A DNA stretch of 64,000 nt from Actinorhabdospora filicis (GCF_030269765.1 NZ_BSTX01000008.1:111432-175431); one strand, 5' to 3'. Positions 24,527 to 33,705 are shown, counted from the first letter of the stretch. The notes: a model not told the origin generated them from the sequence alone. Numbers and translations are program-made.

Positions 24527-25418
24527 CCGGCGATCCGGTGCCGTCGGCCGGGACGGTGAAGACCGTGGGACGCCCCTCGTGCGCCTTCACGTACATCACC
24601 GTCCGGTCGTCGGCCCAGGCCGCCTGATCGTCCACGTGCCCGGTCTCGGCCAGCGCCACATCGGCGCCGGTGCCGAGATCGAGCACGTGCAGGCGCCACC
24701 GGTCGCCGGTCCGCTGCTTGTAGGCCACGCGGGTGCCGTCCGGCGACAGCGAAGGGCATTCCACGTTCTCGCGGATCGCGGTGAGGGTGCGGGCGGAGAT
24801 GTCACCGCGCATCAGCCGGGTCTTTCCGCCCGCCGACATCGTCGCGTAGAACGTGTTGTCGTCGGCGGCGAAGGTGATGCCCCAGTAGTTGACGTCGGCG
24901 GCGGTGAACCGTTCGCCGTCCACATAGGACGTGTAGTCCTCCAGGGAGCCGTGGTGCAGGCCGGTGGCCAGGTCGTAGAGCCCGGCGGTGGTGGAGAAGC
25001 GGCCGTCGGCCATGTAGTCGTCGCCTTCGCGGAACACCGTCCAGGCCACCAGGTGGCCCGAGGGCGAGACCTGCGTCCGCGACGGGTTGCCCCACACCGG
25101 GGTCCGCAGCCTCTCGCTCAGATCGCTCCCGTAGACGATGAGCTCGGCGGAGAAGGCCGGGCCGAGGGCGCGCAGGCACGACAGCAGCCCGGCGCGGTAG
25201 TAGGCGCGCTGGCACTCCATGCCGACGAGCGTGGATCCCGCGCCGTCGCCCTGCCGGACCCGGCCGTCCTCGACGTACACATAGGACCCCGGGCGGCCGA
25301 GGTCCAGGCCGGTGGCCGCCGGGGTCGCGGCGGAGGCGTGCCGCCAGAGCACGTAGCCTCCGCCGAGGGCCAGGACGAGCGCGATCACCGCGATCCCGGT
25401 GAGCGTCCTGCGGGTCAT
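24486..25418 (-). CDS. Membrane-anchored beta-propeller (TolB-like) protein
   Basis: 310 residues. An N-terminal helix (about 8-25) anchors or exports the protein. The rest is beta-rich with TolB/WD-like blades such as SPDGTRVAYKQRTGDRWRLH, VSPSGHLVAWTVF and AWADDRTVMYVKAHEGRP. Two conserved-looking Cys (about 69 and 81) could form a disulfide. The ATG overlaps the stop of the MFS gene by 4 bases (ATGA), so they are translationally coupled. Function unknown. Frames extending upstream past 25418 are shadows inside the MFS gene. Confidence 0.75.
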   Translation of the reverse strand: MTRRTLTGIAVIALVLALGGGYVLWRHASAATPAATGLDLGRPGSYVYVEDGRVRQGDGAGSTLVGMECQRAYYRAGLLSCLRALGPAFSAELIVYGSDLSERLRTPVWGNPSRTQVSPSGHLVAWTVFREGDDYMADGRFSTTAGLYDLATGLHHGSLEDYTSYVDGERFTAADVNYWGITFAADDNTFYATMSAGGKTRLMRGDISARTLTAIRENVECPSLSPDGTRVAYKQRTGDRWRLHVLDLGTGADVALAETGHVDDQAAWADDRTVMYVKAHEGRPTVFTVPADGTGSPVMAFPGASPSPVG

Positions 25419-26641
25419 GCCGGGACCTTCCGTCCGATGAGGACGGCGGTGAGCACCGCCGTCGCGAGAGCCGCCGCGGCGATGGTGAAGGCGGGCCCGA
25501 GCGCGGTGGCCTGGGTCAGGACGCCGAAACCGATCGCGGCGGCGCCGCGGCCCAGGGCCTGCGTGGTCTGCACGACGGCCATGCCGGTGGCGCGCACCTC
25601 CCCGGGCAGCAGCTTCCCGGCGTGGGCCATCAGGACCCCGTCGGATCCGGCGTAGAACAGCCCGTGCAGGACCAGGACGCCGATCGCCACCGGCCAGCCC
25701 CGCACCGGCCCCGCCAGCGCCAGGTACCCGCCCACCAGCAGCAGGTGCGCCAGGACGAAGACCCGCCACCGCCCGAGCCGGTCGGCCAGCAGCCCGACGG
25801 GCGTGGCGGCCAGCATGAAGGTGAGCGCCGATCCCAGCGGCAGCAACGGGAGCACCGCCGGTGGCAGTCCCATCCCGCGCTGGATGGCCAGGTACAGGAA
25901 CATGTCGCCGACGGTGGCCAGCCCCAGCAGGCCCGCCAGCAGCCAGATCCGGCGGACGCCCGGCGCGGTCACCGCCCGGATCGCCGTCCGCAGCGCCGCC
26001 CTGCGTTTCACGTCCACCGTGGGCGGTGTGCGGACGAAGAACAGCAGCGCCAGCACGCCCGCCACGGCCAGGCAGAAGCTCGCCGCGAAGACGGTGTCGT
26101 AGCCGCCGGTCACCGCCGCCAGCAGCGCCCAGGCCAGCAGCGGCCCGAGCAGCGCGCCGGCGGTGTCGAGGGTGCGGTGGACGCCGAAGGCCCGCCCGAG
26201 CGCGCCCGGCGGCGTGGCCGCGGCGATCAGCGCGTCCCTGGGCGCGGTCCGCACGCCCTTCCCGAGCCGGTCGGCGCCCACCATGAGCCCGATGCCGGTC
26301 ATCGAGCCGCCCGCCAGGGGCAGCCCCAGTTTGGTCAGCGCCGACAGCCCGTACCCGGCCGCCGCCACCAGTTTCGGCCGTCCCAGCCGGTCGGCGGCGT
26401 AGCCACCGGCCAGCCGCAGGACGGCGGTCGCGCCGGTGTACACCCCGTCCAGCACCCCCAGGGACAGGTAACCCAGGCCCAGTCCGTACATCAGGTACAT
26501 CGGCAGGACGGCGGTGACCATCTCCGCCGACATGTCGGTGACCAGGCTGACCAGGCCCAGCGCCACCACCGTGCCGGAGACCTTCGCCGCCGGTGAGGTC
26601 ACCGCCTTGCCATCCGCCGCCCTCGTGGCCGCCAGATACAT
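25415..26641 (-). CDS. MFS transporter
   Basis: 408 residues from the ATG at 26641, which has GGAGG 6 bases upstream. About 12 membrane helices with the major-facilitator pattern, including the cytoplasmic loop GYAADRLGRPK between helices 2 and 3 and its counterpart GLLADRLGRWR between 8 and 9. GVRTAPRDALIAAAT is the region seen in drug-efflux-type MFS permeases. Substrate unknown. Coupled to the beta-propeller gene downstream by an ATGA overlap. Confidence 0.88.
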   Translation of the reverse strand: MYLAATRAADGKAVTSPAAKVSGTVVALGLVSLVTDMSAEMVTAVLPMYLMYGLGLGYLSLGVLDGVYTGATAVLRLAGGYAADRLGRPKLVAAAGYGLSALTKLGLPLAGGSMTGIGLMVGADRLGKGVRTAPRDALIAAATPPGALGRAFGVHRTLDTAGALLGPLLAWALLAAVTGGYDTVFAASFCLAVAGVLALLFFVRTPPTVDVKRRAALRTAIRAVTAPGVRRIWLLAGLLGLATVGDMFLYLAIQRGMGLPPAVLPLLPLGSALTFMLAATPVGLLADRLGRWRVFVLAHLLLVGGYLALAGPVRGWPVAIGVLVLHGLFYAGSDGVLMAHAGKLLPGEVRATGMAVVQTTQALGRGAAAIGFGVLTQATALGPAFTIAAAALATAVLTAVLIGRKVPA

Positions 26642-26660
26642 CTCACACCTCCACAATGGA

Positions 26661-26695
26661 CGGGCCCGCCGCCCCAGTGAAAAGCGGCGGGCCCG
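26661..26695. terminator. Stem-loop between phosphoesterase and MFS genes
   Basis: Perfect 12-bp inverted repeat (26661-26672 with 26684-26695) around an AAAA-containing loop. It separates two minus-strand genes. No clear U-run. Confidence 0.65.
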
Positions 26696-26700
26696 GGTCG

Positions 26701-28956
26701 TCAGCGCGGCCCGGACCGGCGCGCGCCGGTGGAGCTGGCCACGTGAGCGAAGCGAACCATGGGCAACGCGGTGAGCACCCGTGTTCCCGAAGGTGCTTCC
26801 GTAGAGGTCGCCGGAGGGATGTAGTTGGCGGGAGGTGCCGCCGAGGTACCGGTGACCTTCACGTCATCGACCTGCGCCTCGAACAGGCTGCCGCCCGCCG
26901 CGTCGGCGGCGCTGACCAGCAGCGTCACGCTCTGCCCGGTATAGGCCGCCAGCGAGACCGTGGCCGTCTGCCAGGCACCGGCCACCTCGGCCGCCGCGCC
27001 CACCTTCTGCCACAGCTGCGTCGTCGTGCCACCGCTGGTCACGCTGACCCGCAGGTAGTCGTCGGCGCTGGAGTTGTCGCCGTGGGCCACGTTGTAGCCG
27101 AAGGACAAAGACGCTCCACTGGGGACGGTGAACGCCGGCGAGCGCGCCGACGTCACCCCGCCGTCCAGGTCGTTCGCGCCGTACGCGCTGCCCGCCAGGC
27201 GGCCCGTCGACAGCGCGTTCACACCGCTGGGCGTGGTGCCCAGCTGCTTGACCTGGTTGGAATAGGTCGACGTGGTCTGCTCCGGGTCACCGCGCTCGAA
27301 CTTGCCCGCGCTCGCGGTGTCGGAACCCGCCGGGTTCACCGTCCAGCCCTTGTCGGTCTCGAAGTCGTCGCTGAACGACGACGTCCCGGTGCCGGTCACC
27401 GTCAGGTTCACCGTCGCCGTGCGGGTCACCCCGTTCGACGTGCCGGTCACGGTGACCGGATAGGTGCCGGTCGCCGCGCTCGCCGAGACCGACAGGGACA
27501 ATGTGGACGTTCCCGAGCCGTTCGCCGGGGGCGTCACCGACGCCGGCGACAGCGACGCCGTCACGCCCGAGGGCGCGCCGGACGCGGTCAGCGCCACCGC
27601 CGAGGAGAACCCGCCCGAGGAGGACACGCTCACCGTCGACGAGCCGCTGGAGCCCTTGGCCACCGAGACCGCCGAAGGCGATGCCGCGACGCCGAAGTCG
27701 GCCGTCTGGGAGGCCTTGTGGCAGTTCCCGGTCACGTGGTCGGTGAAGGTCCGCCCGGCCACCGGCACGAAGTCGAAGACGTAACCGGTCGCCGACAGCT
27801 GGAACTTCGCCACCCCGAAGGTGTTGTTGTTGAACACCTCGGAGGGGCCCGCCGAGCTGGACGTGGAGCTGTAGAGCGCCCGTCCGCCGGTGCCGATCAC
27901 CCACGTGCGCAGCCCGTTGGCCTGGTCGGTCTGCCCGGAGGCGTTGACCGGCGCGAACCGCTCGTAGTGGTGGTCGTGGCCCTGGATCAGGACGTCGGCC
28001 TTGGCCGCCACCAGCGCGCTCACCACCGGCGCCATGCCGGTGTCGTCGCCGTGGTCGCCGCTGGAGTAGCGCGGGTGGTGCGTGTAGGCCGCCGTGCAGG
28101 GCTTGGTGTTGGCCGCCAGGTCGTTCTTCAGCCAGGTCAGCTGCGCCGAGCTCGCCGTGTGGCTGATGTCGCTGTTGACCACGACGAAGTGCCAGTCGCC
28201 GACGTCCCAGCTGTAGTAGCCCTTGCCGCGCTCACCGGCGATGCCGGTGTTGTTGCCGGTGCCGTTGAAGTAGTCGAAGTACCCGGACGCGCCGGACGTC
28301 CCGTACTCGTGGTTGCCGGGCGCCGGGTGGGTCTTGGCCTTGAACTGGCCCCACGTGGGCGCGTACTGGTTGTTGAACTCGGAGAGGGTGCCGCTCTCGT
28401 AGGCGTTGTCCCCGGCGGTGAACACCGCCACCGGGTTGATGGAGCTGATCAGGTCGTCGGTCTGGTTGCAGGCCGTGCCGCAGATGTCGCCGGCGCCCGC
28501 CACCACGACCGTGGCGTCGGCGGCGGTGGACTGCCAGGCGTCCACGGCGTAGGTGCTGGCGGCGTCCTCGACCGACGGCGTGATCGCCACGCACTCGCCG
28601 GGGAAGGACCGCGTGTAGAAGCCCTTGCCGGGCCAGTTCTTCGCGGTGAGGGTGTAGGAGCCGCCGCGCGAGCCGGTGAGCGTCACCGAGTCGTCCCCGC
28701 GCAGATCGAGGGCGCTGAACCGCAACCGGATGCGCCCGGCGCCCGCGTCGCAGACCTGCCGTGCGCCGGGCGCGACCACGCCCTCGCGCTGACCGCCCTG
28801 CGCGACCTGTTCCACCTGCTCGATGACCGGGACCCGGGCCGCGTCGGCCACCAGGTCCGGTCCCTGCCCGGGATGGGCCCCGGCCTGGGAGGCGGCCGCC
28901 GTGGCCGCGATTAACAGCGCCAGGCCACCGGCCGCGGCGAAGAGCTTGCGTCTCAT
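26701..28956 (-). CDS. Secreted metallophosphoesterase with beta-sandwich C-terminus
   Basis: 751 residues with a signal peptide (about 1-27). The calcineurin-like phosphoesterase core carries GAGDIC, FTAGDNAYESG, PAPGNHEYG, VVVNSD, THHPRYSSGDHGDD and QGHDHHYERF, i.e. the full metal-ligand set of purple-acid-phosphatase-like enzymes. A Ser/Gly-rich Ig-like repeat (about 415-505) and a carbohydrate-binding-like sandwich (about 510-700) follow. The last 50 residues after VKVTGTSAAPP are Arg-rich and unlike the domain, so the natural end may have been lost by a frameshift. Extracellular phosphate scavenging is likely. Confidence 0.88.
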   Translation of the reverse strand: MRRKLFAAAGGLALLIAATAAASQAGAHPGQGPDLVADAARVPVIEQVEQVAQGGQREGVVAPGARQVCDAGAGRIRLRFSALDLRGDDSVTLTGSRGGSYTLTAKNWPGKGFYTRSFPGECVAITPSVEDAASTYAVDAWQSTAADATVVVAGAGDICGTACNQTDDLISSINPVAVFTAGDNAYESGTLSEFNNQYAPTWGQFKAKTHPAPGNHEYGTSGASGYFDYFNGTGNNTGIAGERGKGYYSWDVGDWHFVVVNSDISHTASSAQLTWLKNDLAANTKPCTAAYTHHPRYSSGDHGDDTGMAPVVSALVAAKADVLIQGHDHHYERFAPVNASGQTDQANGLRTWVIGTGGRALYSSTSSSAGPSEVFNNNTFGVAKFQLSATGYVFDFVPVAGRTFTDHVTGNCHKASQTADFGVAASPSAVSVAKGSSGSSTVSVSSSGGFSSAVALTASGAPSGVTASLSPASVTPPANGSGTSTLSLSVSASAATGTYPVTVTGTSNGVTRTATVNLTVTGTGTSSFSDDFETDKGWTVNPAGSDTASAGKFERGDPEQTTSTYSNQVKQLGTTPSGVNALSTGRLAGSAYGANDLDGGVTSARSPAFTVPSGASLSFGYNVAHGDNSSADDYLRVSVTSGGTTTQLWQKVGAAAEVAGAWQTATVSLAAYTGQSVTLLVSAADAAGGSLFEAQVDDVKVTGTSAAPPANYIPPATSTEAPSGTRVLTALPMVRFAHVASSTGARRSGPR

Positions 28957-29100
28957 GTCGATCGTTCTCCTCTCGGGCCTCCACCGGGCCCGTCACCGCG
29001 TGATTAGATCGGCGTGGCGAGAACGTGACCAGTCTCGAAGCCCGGAATCTCCGGATAACTCTGCATGGTCTTTTGGTGACGAGGTGAACAGGGAACGGCC

Positions 29101-29985
29101 GTGAACCCCTTCAGCTCCGCCCTACGCACCGCGATCACCGCCAGCGGCAAGAGCCTGGTGGCGCTGTCCCGCGAGCTGCGCGCCCGCGGCGCGCCCGCCT
29201 CGGTGTCCACCCTGAGCGGCTGGCAGACCGGGGAGAACCACCCCGAGCGCGCCTCGTCCCTGGCCGCACTGGCCACGCTGGAGGAGATCCTCGGCCTGCC
29301 GCCCCGGACACTACTCGCGCTCGTCCCCTCCCGCCGCCCCCGAGGACGCTGGCGCGCCCCGGCCTCCACGACCCTCCCGCACCGGCGCATGTGGCGCTCG
29401 CCGGAGGCCGTCGAGCGCGTGCTGGCCCGGCTGGACGCCGCCCCGGCCGACCTCTACGTCCCCGCCCGGGTCTCGCGGACGGTGAAGATCGTGGTGGACG
29501 GGCGCGGCTTCGAACGCGAGTCCCACCACCGCAACCTGCTGCGCGGCGGGCGCGAGGAGACCACGCGCGTGTTCGGGATGCTGCGCTCGGCGTCCCTGCC
29601 GCGCCTGCCGGTGGTGGCCGGCACCGACGGCTGCCGCCCGGGCCGGATGCGCGCCGACGTCCCGGCCGCGCTGACCGCCTTCGAGCTGCTGCTGGACACG
29701 CCCCTGCGGCCCGACGAGCTGCGCCAGATCGACTTCGTGGTGCGCTTTCCGCCCGGGCAGCGCGAACGCCACATGGACCTGCGCGTCCCGCCGGGCCTGC
29801 GCGACGTGGTCGTCCAGGCCGCCTTCGACCCGGCCTGCCCGCCGCGCGGCTGCGCGGGCTTCTACCAGGCCGCCCAGGGCCGTCCCGAGACGCCGCTGGA
29901 CGCCGGGAACGGCCCGGCCTGGTTCCAGTTCGCGGTGATCGACCCCGCCCCGGGCATCTACGGGATCCGCTGGGAATGGGACTAG
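29101..29985 (+). CDS. HTH (XRE-like) domain hypothetical protein
   Basis: 294 residues, GTG start. Residues about 5-75 form an XRE-type helix-turn-helix (FSSALRTAITASGKSLVALSR, SVSTLSGWQTGENHPE). The C-terminal 200 residues are unique, with two Cys-Pro pairs near PACPPRGCAGFYQA and a terminal GIYGIRWEWD beta strand. Similar architecture is seen in actinomycete proteins annotated only as HTH-domain. It lies 10 bases before the arylamine N-acetyltransferase gene and may be its regulator or only its neighbour. Confidence 0.7.
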   Translation: MNPFSSALRTAITASGKSLVALSRELRARGAPASVSTLSGWQTGENHPERASSLAALATLEEILGLPPRTLLALVPSRRPRGRWRAPASTTLPHRRMWRSPEAVERVLARLDAAPADLYVPARVSRTVKIVVDGRGFERESHHRNLLRGGREETTRVFGMLRSASLPRLPVVAGTDGCRPGRMRADVPAALTAFELLLDTPLRPDELRQIDFVVRFPPGQRERHMDLRVPPGLRDVVVQAAFDPACPPRGCAGFYQAAQGRPETPLDAGNGPAWFQFAVIDPAPGIYGIRWEWD

Positions 29986-29995
29986 TGTTCGCTGC

Positions 29996-30742
29996 ATGGA
30001 CGCCGCCACCGCCGACCGCTACCTCGCCCGCATCGGAGCCGACCGGCCCGAGGTCCCCGACCTGGACGCCCTGCGCGCCCTCCAGAGCGCGCACCTGCGC
30101 TCGGTGCCCTTCGAGAACCTCTCCATCCACCTCGGCGAGCCCATCGAGCTCGACGAGGACTCCCTGGTCGGCAAGATCGTCGACGGCGGCCGCGGCGGGT
30201 TCTGCTACGAACTCAACGGCCTGTTCGCCGACCTGCTGGAGCACCTCGGCTACCACGTGGCCCGCCTCCAGGCCATGCCCGGCCTGGTCCCCTTCGACCA
30301 CCTGACGCTGATGGTCGAGATCGACGAGCCGCTGCTGGTCGACGTCGGCTTCGGCCGCTTCGCCCACGAGCCGCTGCGCCTGGAGTCGCGCGGCAAGCAG
30401 CAGGACCCCGACGGGATCTACACCGTCGAGGAGGTCGAGTACGGCGACCTGCTGGTCCGCCGCGAGGGCGAGAAGGAGTTCGTGGTCGACCTGCGTCCCC
30501 GCGAGCTGGACGCCTTCGTCCCGACCTGCTGGTGGCACCAGACCTCGCCGAAGTCGCACTTCACCCGGTCCCCGGTGTGCTCGCTGGTGGTCCCGGACGG
30601 GCGGGTCACCCTGCGCGGCCGCAAGCTCATCACCACCGTCGGCGACGAGAAGCGCGAGGAGATCATCACCGACGACGCCGAGGTCCTGGGCGTCTACCGG
30701 GAGATCTTCGGCATCGAGCTGGACCGCCTGCCGGGGGAGTGA
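29996..30742 (+). CDS. nat: Arylamine N-acetyltransferase
   Basis: 248 residues. The catalytic triad is visible: Cys70 in RGGFCYELNG, His102 in FDHLTLMVE and Asp116 in LLVDVGFG. Length is slightly below the usual 270-280 because the C-terminal arm is short. It transfers acetyl (or propionyl) groups from acyl-CoA to arylamines and hydrazines in the cytoplasm. In mycobacteria NAT is tied to sterol breakdown; nothing here indicates that. Starts 10 bases after the HTH gene. Confidence 0.93.
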   Translation: MDAATADRYLARIGADRPEVPDLDALRALQSAHLRSVPFENLSIHLGEPIELDEDSLVGKIVDGGRGGFCYELNGLFADLLEHLGYHVARLQAMPGLVPFDHLTLMVEIDEPLLVDVGFGRFAHEPLRLESRGKQQDPDGIYTVEEVEYGDLLVRREGEKEFVVDLRPRELDAFVPTCWWHQTSPKSHFTRSPVCSLVVPDGRVTLRGRKLITTVGDEKREEIITDDAEVLGVYREIFGIELDRLPGE

Positions 30743-30746
30743 CGGC

Positions 30747-31493
30747 TCAGGCGACCAGGCGCGCGATCCCCTCCCGGACCAGCCGCCTGGCCAGGTCGCC
30801 GCGCTGAACGCGCTCCCTCCCCGTCAGCGGCACCGTCTCCCCGTCCCGGCGGCGCCTGATCTGCTCGGCCAGCTCCACCGGGACGCCGAAGTCGCCCAGC
30901 CGCGCGATCGCCTCGGCCTTGGTGATCAGCCGGTCGGCGTCCACCGTCGCCGCCACCCGCGCCAGCGTGACCAGGCCCAGGTCGACGTACAGGTCATCGG
31001 CCCAGATCCTGCGCCGGGTCACCGCCCAGGACCAGTAGCCGGTCAGCTCGGCCAGCGCCGCCCGCCGCACCTCGTCCACCGACAGCGACGGCACGAGCTC
31101 CTCCGGCGCCGGGCCGAAGACCGTGATCCCGCCGCGCAGGAGTTCGGCACGGGCGATGCCGCTCACCGCGCGCTCGTAGAGTCGGCCGTGCGCCCAGTAG
31201 GCGTGCTCGCGCGCGAGGTCGGTGGCGTCGTCGGCGGGCAGGTAGGCGCAGTGCAGCTTCTCCACCGCCAGCTCCTTGTGCAGGGCGACGACCGTTTTGA
31301 GCTCCCGGCGGTCCGGCCGCGCGCGGGTCACCGCGATCACGTCCATGTCGCTGATGCCGGGCCGGTAGTCGCCGAAGGCGAGGGAGCCGCCGACGTAGAC
31401 GGCGAGCGGGCCGATCAGTTCCCGCAGCCGCCCGGCGAAGGCCGGCACCTCGGGGGCGGGGGAGAGGCGAGGGTCCATCGGCCCATTGTCCAC
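30747..31493 (-). CDS. Nucleotidyltransferase (aminoglycoside adenylyltransferase-like)
   Basis: 248 residues. VGGSLAFGDYRPGISDMDVIAV is split by the motif GS-x3-GD-x5-SD-x-D, the NTP-transferase active site. The helical C-terminal half resembles DUF4111/ANT-like proteins. It might adenylylate a small molecule such as an aminoglycoside, but the sequence alone does not show a resistance function. A second ATG at 31478 (MDPRLSP) is possible. Convergent with nat (4-bp gap). Confidence 0.82.
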   Translation of the reverse strand: MDNGPMDPRLSPAPEVPAFAGRLRELIGPLAVYVGGSLAFGDYRPGISDMDVIAVTRARPDRRELKTVVALHKELAVEKLHCAYLPADDATDLAREHAYWAHGRLYERAVSGIARAELLRGGITVFGPAPEELVPSLSVDEVRRAALAELTGYWSWAVTRRRIWADDLYVDLGLVTLARVAATVDADRLITKAEAIARLGDFGVPVELAEQIRRRRDGETVPLTGRERVQRGDLARRLVREGIARLVA

Positions 31494-31500
31494 AGCGGAC

Positions 31501-32457
31501 TCACACGGTCACGACGACCTTGCCGCGCACCCGCCCCTGCCGCATGTGGTCGATCGCCGCGCCCGCCTCGGCCAGCGGGAAGACCCGGTCCAGCGGCACC
31601 GTCACCGCCCCCGACTCGATCAGCTCGCCGACGCGCGCCAGCCGCGCGCCCTTGACCAGCGAGACCAGCCCGCGCAGCCGCTGCCCGGTGAACGGCGACA
31701 GCGCCTGCGCCCGCAGGGATCGGCCGAAGCCGCCGAACCACTTGCCGTCGGTCTCGCCGCCGATGATGACGAGCGTGCCCTTCGGCTTCAGCAGCCGCCG
31801 CAGCGCCGGGATGGAGCGCTGGCCGCCGGTGTCCAGGATCGCGTCGAAGCGCCCGGTGGGCTCCTCGCGCGTGTAGTCGAGGACGTGCGCGGCGCCCAGC
31901 CCGCGCACGAAGTCGGTCTTCTCGCCCCGGCACACCCCCGTGACCTCGGCGCCCAGGGCGGCGGCCAGCTGGACGGCGTAGGACCCGACGCCCCCGGCCG
32001 CGCCCAGCACGAGCACCGAGTGGCCCGCGGCGATACGGGCGTCCTCGACGGCGTCCAGCGCCGTGCACGCCGAGACCGGCACGGCCGCGGCCCGCTCGAA
32101 GGACAGCCCGCGCGGCATCGGCGCGAGTTTGGCCGGTTTCGCCCGCGCGTACTCGGCGTAGGTGCCCTCGCCGTTGCCGAAGACCCGGTCGCCGACCTTG
32201 AAGGCGGTGACGTCGCGGCCGACGGCGGCGACGGTGCCGGCCAGGTCCATGCCCGGCACGCGCTGCCGGGGGCGGCGCGGCCCGGTGGCCAGGCGCACGA
32301 GATAGGGGCGTCCCGCCATGAGGTGCCAGACGCCCTGGTCGACCCCGGCCGCCGCGACGCGGACCAGGACGCCGCCGGGCGCGACCGCCGGGAGCTCGAT
32401 GTCGTTTAAGGTCAGCACGGCCGAGGGACCGTAGCGGTCCTGGGTGATCGCCTTCAT
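31501..32457 (-). CDS. NAD(P)-dependent alcohol dehydrogenase / quinone-oxidoreductase-like (MDR)
   Basis: 318 residues of the medium-chain dehydrogenase fold. GMDLAGTVAAVG near 70-81, the cofactor motif LVLGAAGGVGSYAVQLA near 150-166 and a C-terminal RGKVVVTV. The cysteine and histidine ligands of catalytic zinc are absent, so this is the quinone-reductase-like branch. Its ATG overlaps the stop of the XRE gene (ATGA), making it the third gene of a regulator operon that reads membrane protein, XRE, oxidoreductase. Confidence 0.9.
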   Translation of the reverse strand: MKAITQDRYGPSAVLTLNDIELPAVAPGGVLVRVAAAGVDQGVWHLMAGRPYLVRLATGPRRPRQRVPGMDLAGTVAAVGRDVTAFKVGDRVFGNGEGTYAEYARAKPAKLAPMPRGLSFERAAAVPVSACTALDAVEDARIAAGHSVLVLGAAGGVGSYAVQLAAALGAEVTGVCRGEKTDFVRGLGAAHVLDYTREEPTGRFDAILDTGGQRSIPALRRLLKPKGTLVIIGGETDGKWFGGFGRSLRAQALSPFTGQRLRGLVSLVKGARLARVGELIESGAVTVPLDRVFPLAEAGAAIDHMRQGRVRGKVVVTV

Positions 32458-32678
32458 GATTCTCCTTCGTCGGGGTACTGGAAGACGTCGTCGAGGCCGA
32501 CCCGGAAGACCCGGGCGATCTTGAAGGCCATCTCCAGTGATGGGGAGTAGCGGCCCTGCTCGATGGCGATGACGGTCTGGCGGGTGACGCCGACGCGCTC
32601 GGCCAGTTCCGCCTGCGTCATCTCGCCGTTGGCGAAGCGCAGGGCGCGGATCTCGTTGCTGACCCTGGTCGGTTTCAC
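32454..32678 (-). CDS. Small XRE-family regulator
   Basis: 74 residues from the GTG at 32678. Nearly the whole protein is one HTH: EMTQAELAERVGVTRQTVIA, IEQGRYSPSLEMAFKIARVF. This matches the short Cro/CI-like regulators that sit with small membrane proteins. It overlaps the upstream membrane gene by 4 bases and the downstream oxidoreductase by 4 bases. A perfect inverted repeat at the operon promoter (33133-33150) is its likely operator. Confidence 0.9.
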   Translation of the reverse strand: MKPTRVSNEIRALRFANGEMTQAELAERVGVTRQTVIAIEQGRYSPSLEMAFKIARVFRVGLDDVFQYPDEGES

Positions 32679-33103
32679 CACGGCTGGAATCCCCGCCGGT
32701 AGGCGGCGATGCGCGCGAGCGCCCCCAGCAGTGACGAGAGCGCGAAGCACAGGTAGACCGCGTTGGCGATCCAGAAGTAGGGCGTCTCCAGCATCGCCAT
32801 CACCATCGCGGCGACCCCGCCGATGACGAGGAACGCGTGCCCCACCCACGTCCCGAAGCGGTCGATCTCGCGGTCGCGCTCGTCCTTGCGCCGCTGCCCG
32901 CGTCCGCCCACGGCCACCACGACGACCTCGGCGGCGACGCTCGCGACGATGGCGCCGCCGATGCTCCACAGCATCGCGGGCACGTAGGAGGCCTCGGCGA
33001 GCGGGCCGTCCCCGGCGCCGGTGACGACCACGGCGACGTAGGTGAGGTAGGCGGCGAGGGTGACGGCGATGAAGATCCAGGCGCGTTTCTCTTCGAAGGC
33101 CAT
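32675..33103 (-). CDS. Small membrane protein (DUF2178-like) of XRE operon
   Basis: 142 residues with four membrane helices (about 9-28, 42-65, 88-106, 112-130) and a charged cytoplasmic loop RGQRRKDERDREIDRFG. This is the usual partner of small XRE regulators in actinobacteria. No ribosome-binding site precedes the ATG at 33103, and the promoter's -10 element ends 6 bases before it, which fits leaderless translation. Function unknown. Confidence 0.82.
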   Translation of the reverse strand: MAFEEKRAWIFIAVTLAAYLTYVAVVVTGAGDGPLAEASYVPAMLWSIGGAIVASVAAEVVVVAVGGRGQRRKDERDREIDRFGTWVGHAFLVIGGVAAMVMAMLETPYFWIANAVYLCFALSSLLGALARIAAYRRGFQPW

Positions 33104-33150
33104 GGATCGAAGGTAAAGAATTTTTGACACCGGGTCAAGGATTCTTGACC
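33104..33150 (-). promoter_or_regulatory. Leaderless promoter with overlapping operator
   Basis: On the minus strand: -35 TTGACC (33138-33133), 17-base spacer, -10 TACCTT (33115-33110), ATG at 33103. Transcription would start at or next to the ATG. A perfect repeat GGTCAAG-GATT-CTTGACC (33133-33150) covers the -35, a good position for repression. Confidence 0.75.
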
Positions 33151-33202
33151 TTGGCGGGGACGGGCGGGGCCCGGAGCTGCGGTGTCTCGGCCGCACGGCC
33201 CC

Positions 33203-33705
33203 TCAAGTCGGTACCGGCGGCGGGACGGCGTTGCCCACCGCGAGCAGGCTCACCGCCACGCACACGCCGTAGCGGACGGCCGCCATCACCAGCAGCGCCA
33301 GAGCCGCGTCCGGGTACACCGCGTCCGGCCGCGCCGGATTCGCCCGCCCGGATCGGCGATGACCACCACGGACTCACCCGGGCGCAGATCGCCGCCGCTC
33401 AGCCGACCCGCGATCGGCGAGCCGCCGGGCCGGGCCAGGGCGTAGGCCGCCGGATCGTGCCCGTAGCGGGCGACCACCGTCGCGGTGACCCGCTCGCCGC
33501 GCAGGTCCAGGATCGCCGCCGAGGCGTTGCTCAGCACGCACACCCCGGCGACCAGCAGCGTGACCAGGACCACGGTCACCGCGATCGCGGCGGCGAACGG
33601 CATCGCGATGCCGAGCACGCCCGGCGGCCTCGCCGTCCCCGATAACACCGCGATGGCGATGAAGGCCGGCGGCAACACCACCGCCGCCGCACGCGCCCAC
33701 CTCAT
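33203..33705 (-). pseudogene. Small membrane protein gene with apparent frameshift
   Basis: The ATG at 33705 (MRWARAAAVV) opens a protein with two N-terminal helices and a soluble beta part (RGERVTATVVARYGHDPAAY, PGESVVVIADPGG). That frame then gives an Arg-rich nonsense tail, stopping at 33286. Shifting by one base near 33325-33335 restores DAVYPDAALALLVMAAVRYG and a third helix ending GNAVPPPVPT and stop at 33203. The helix in the second frame and the loss of sense in the first point to a one-base deletion. A sequencing error in a G/C run cannot be excluded. Confidence 0.65.
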
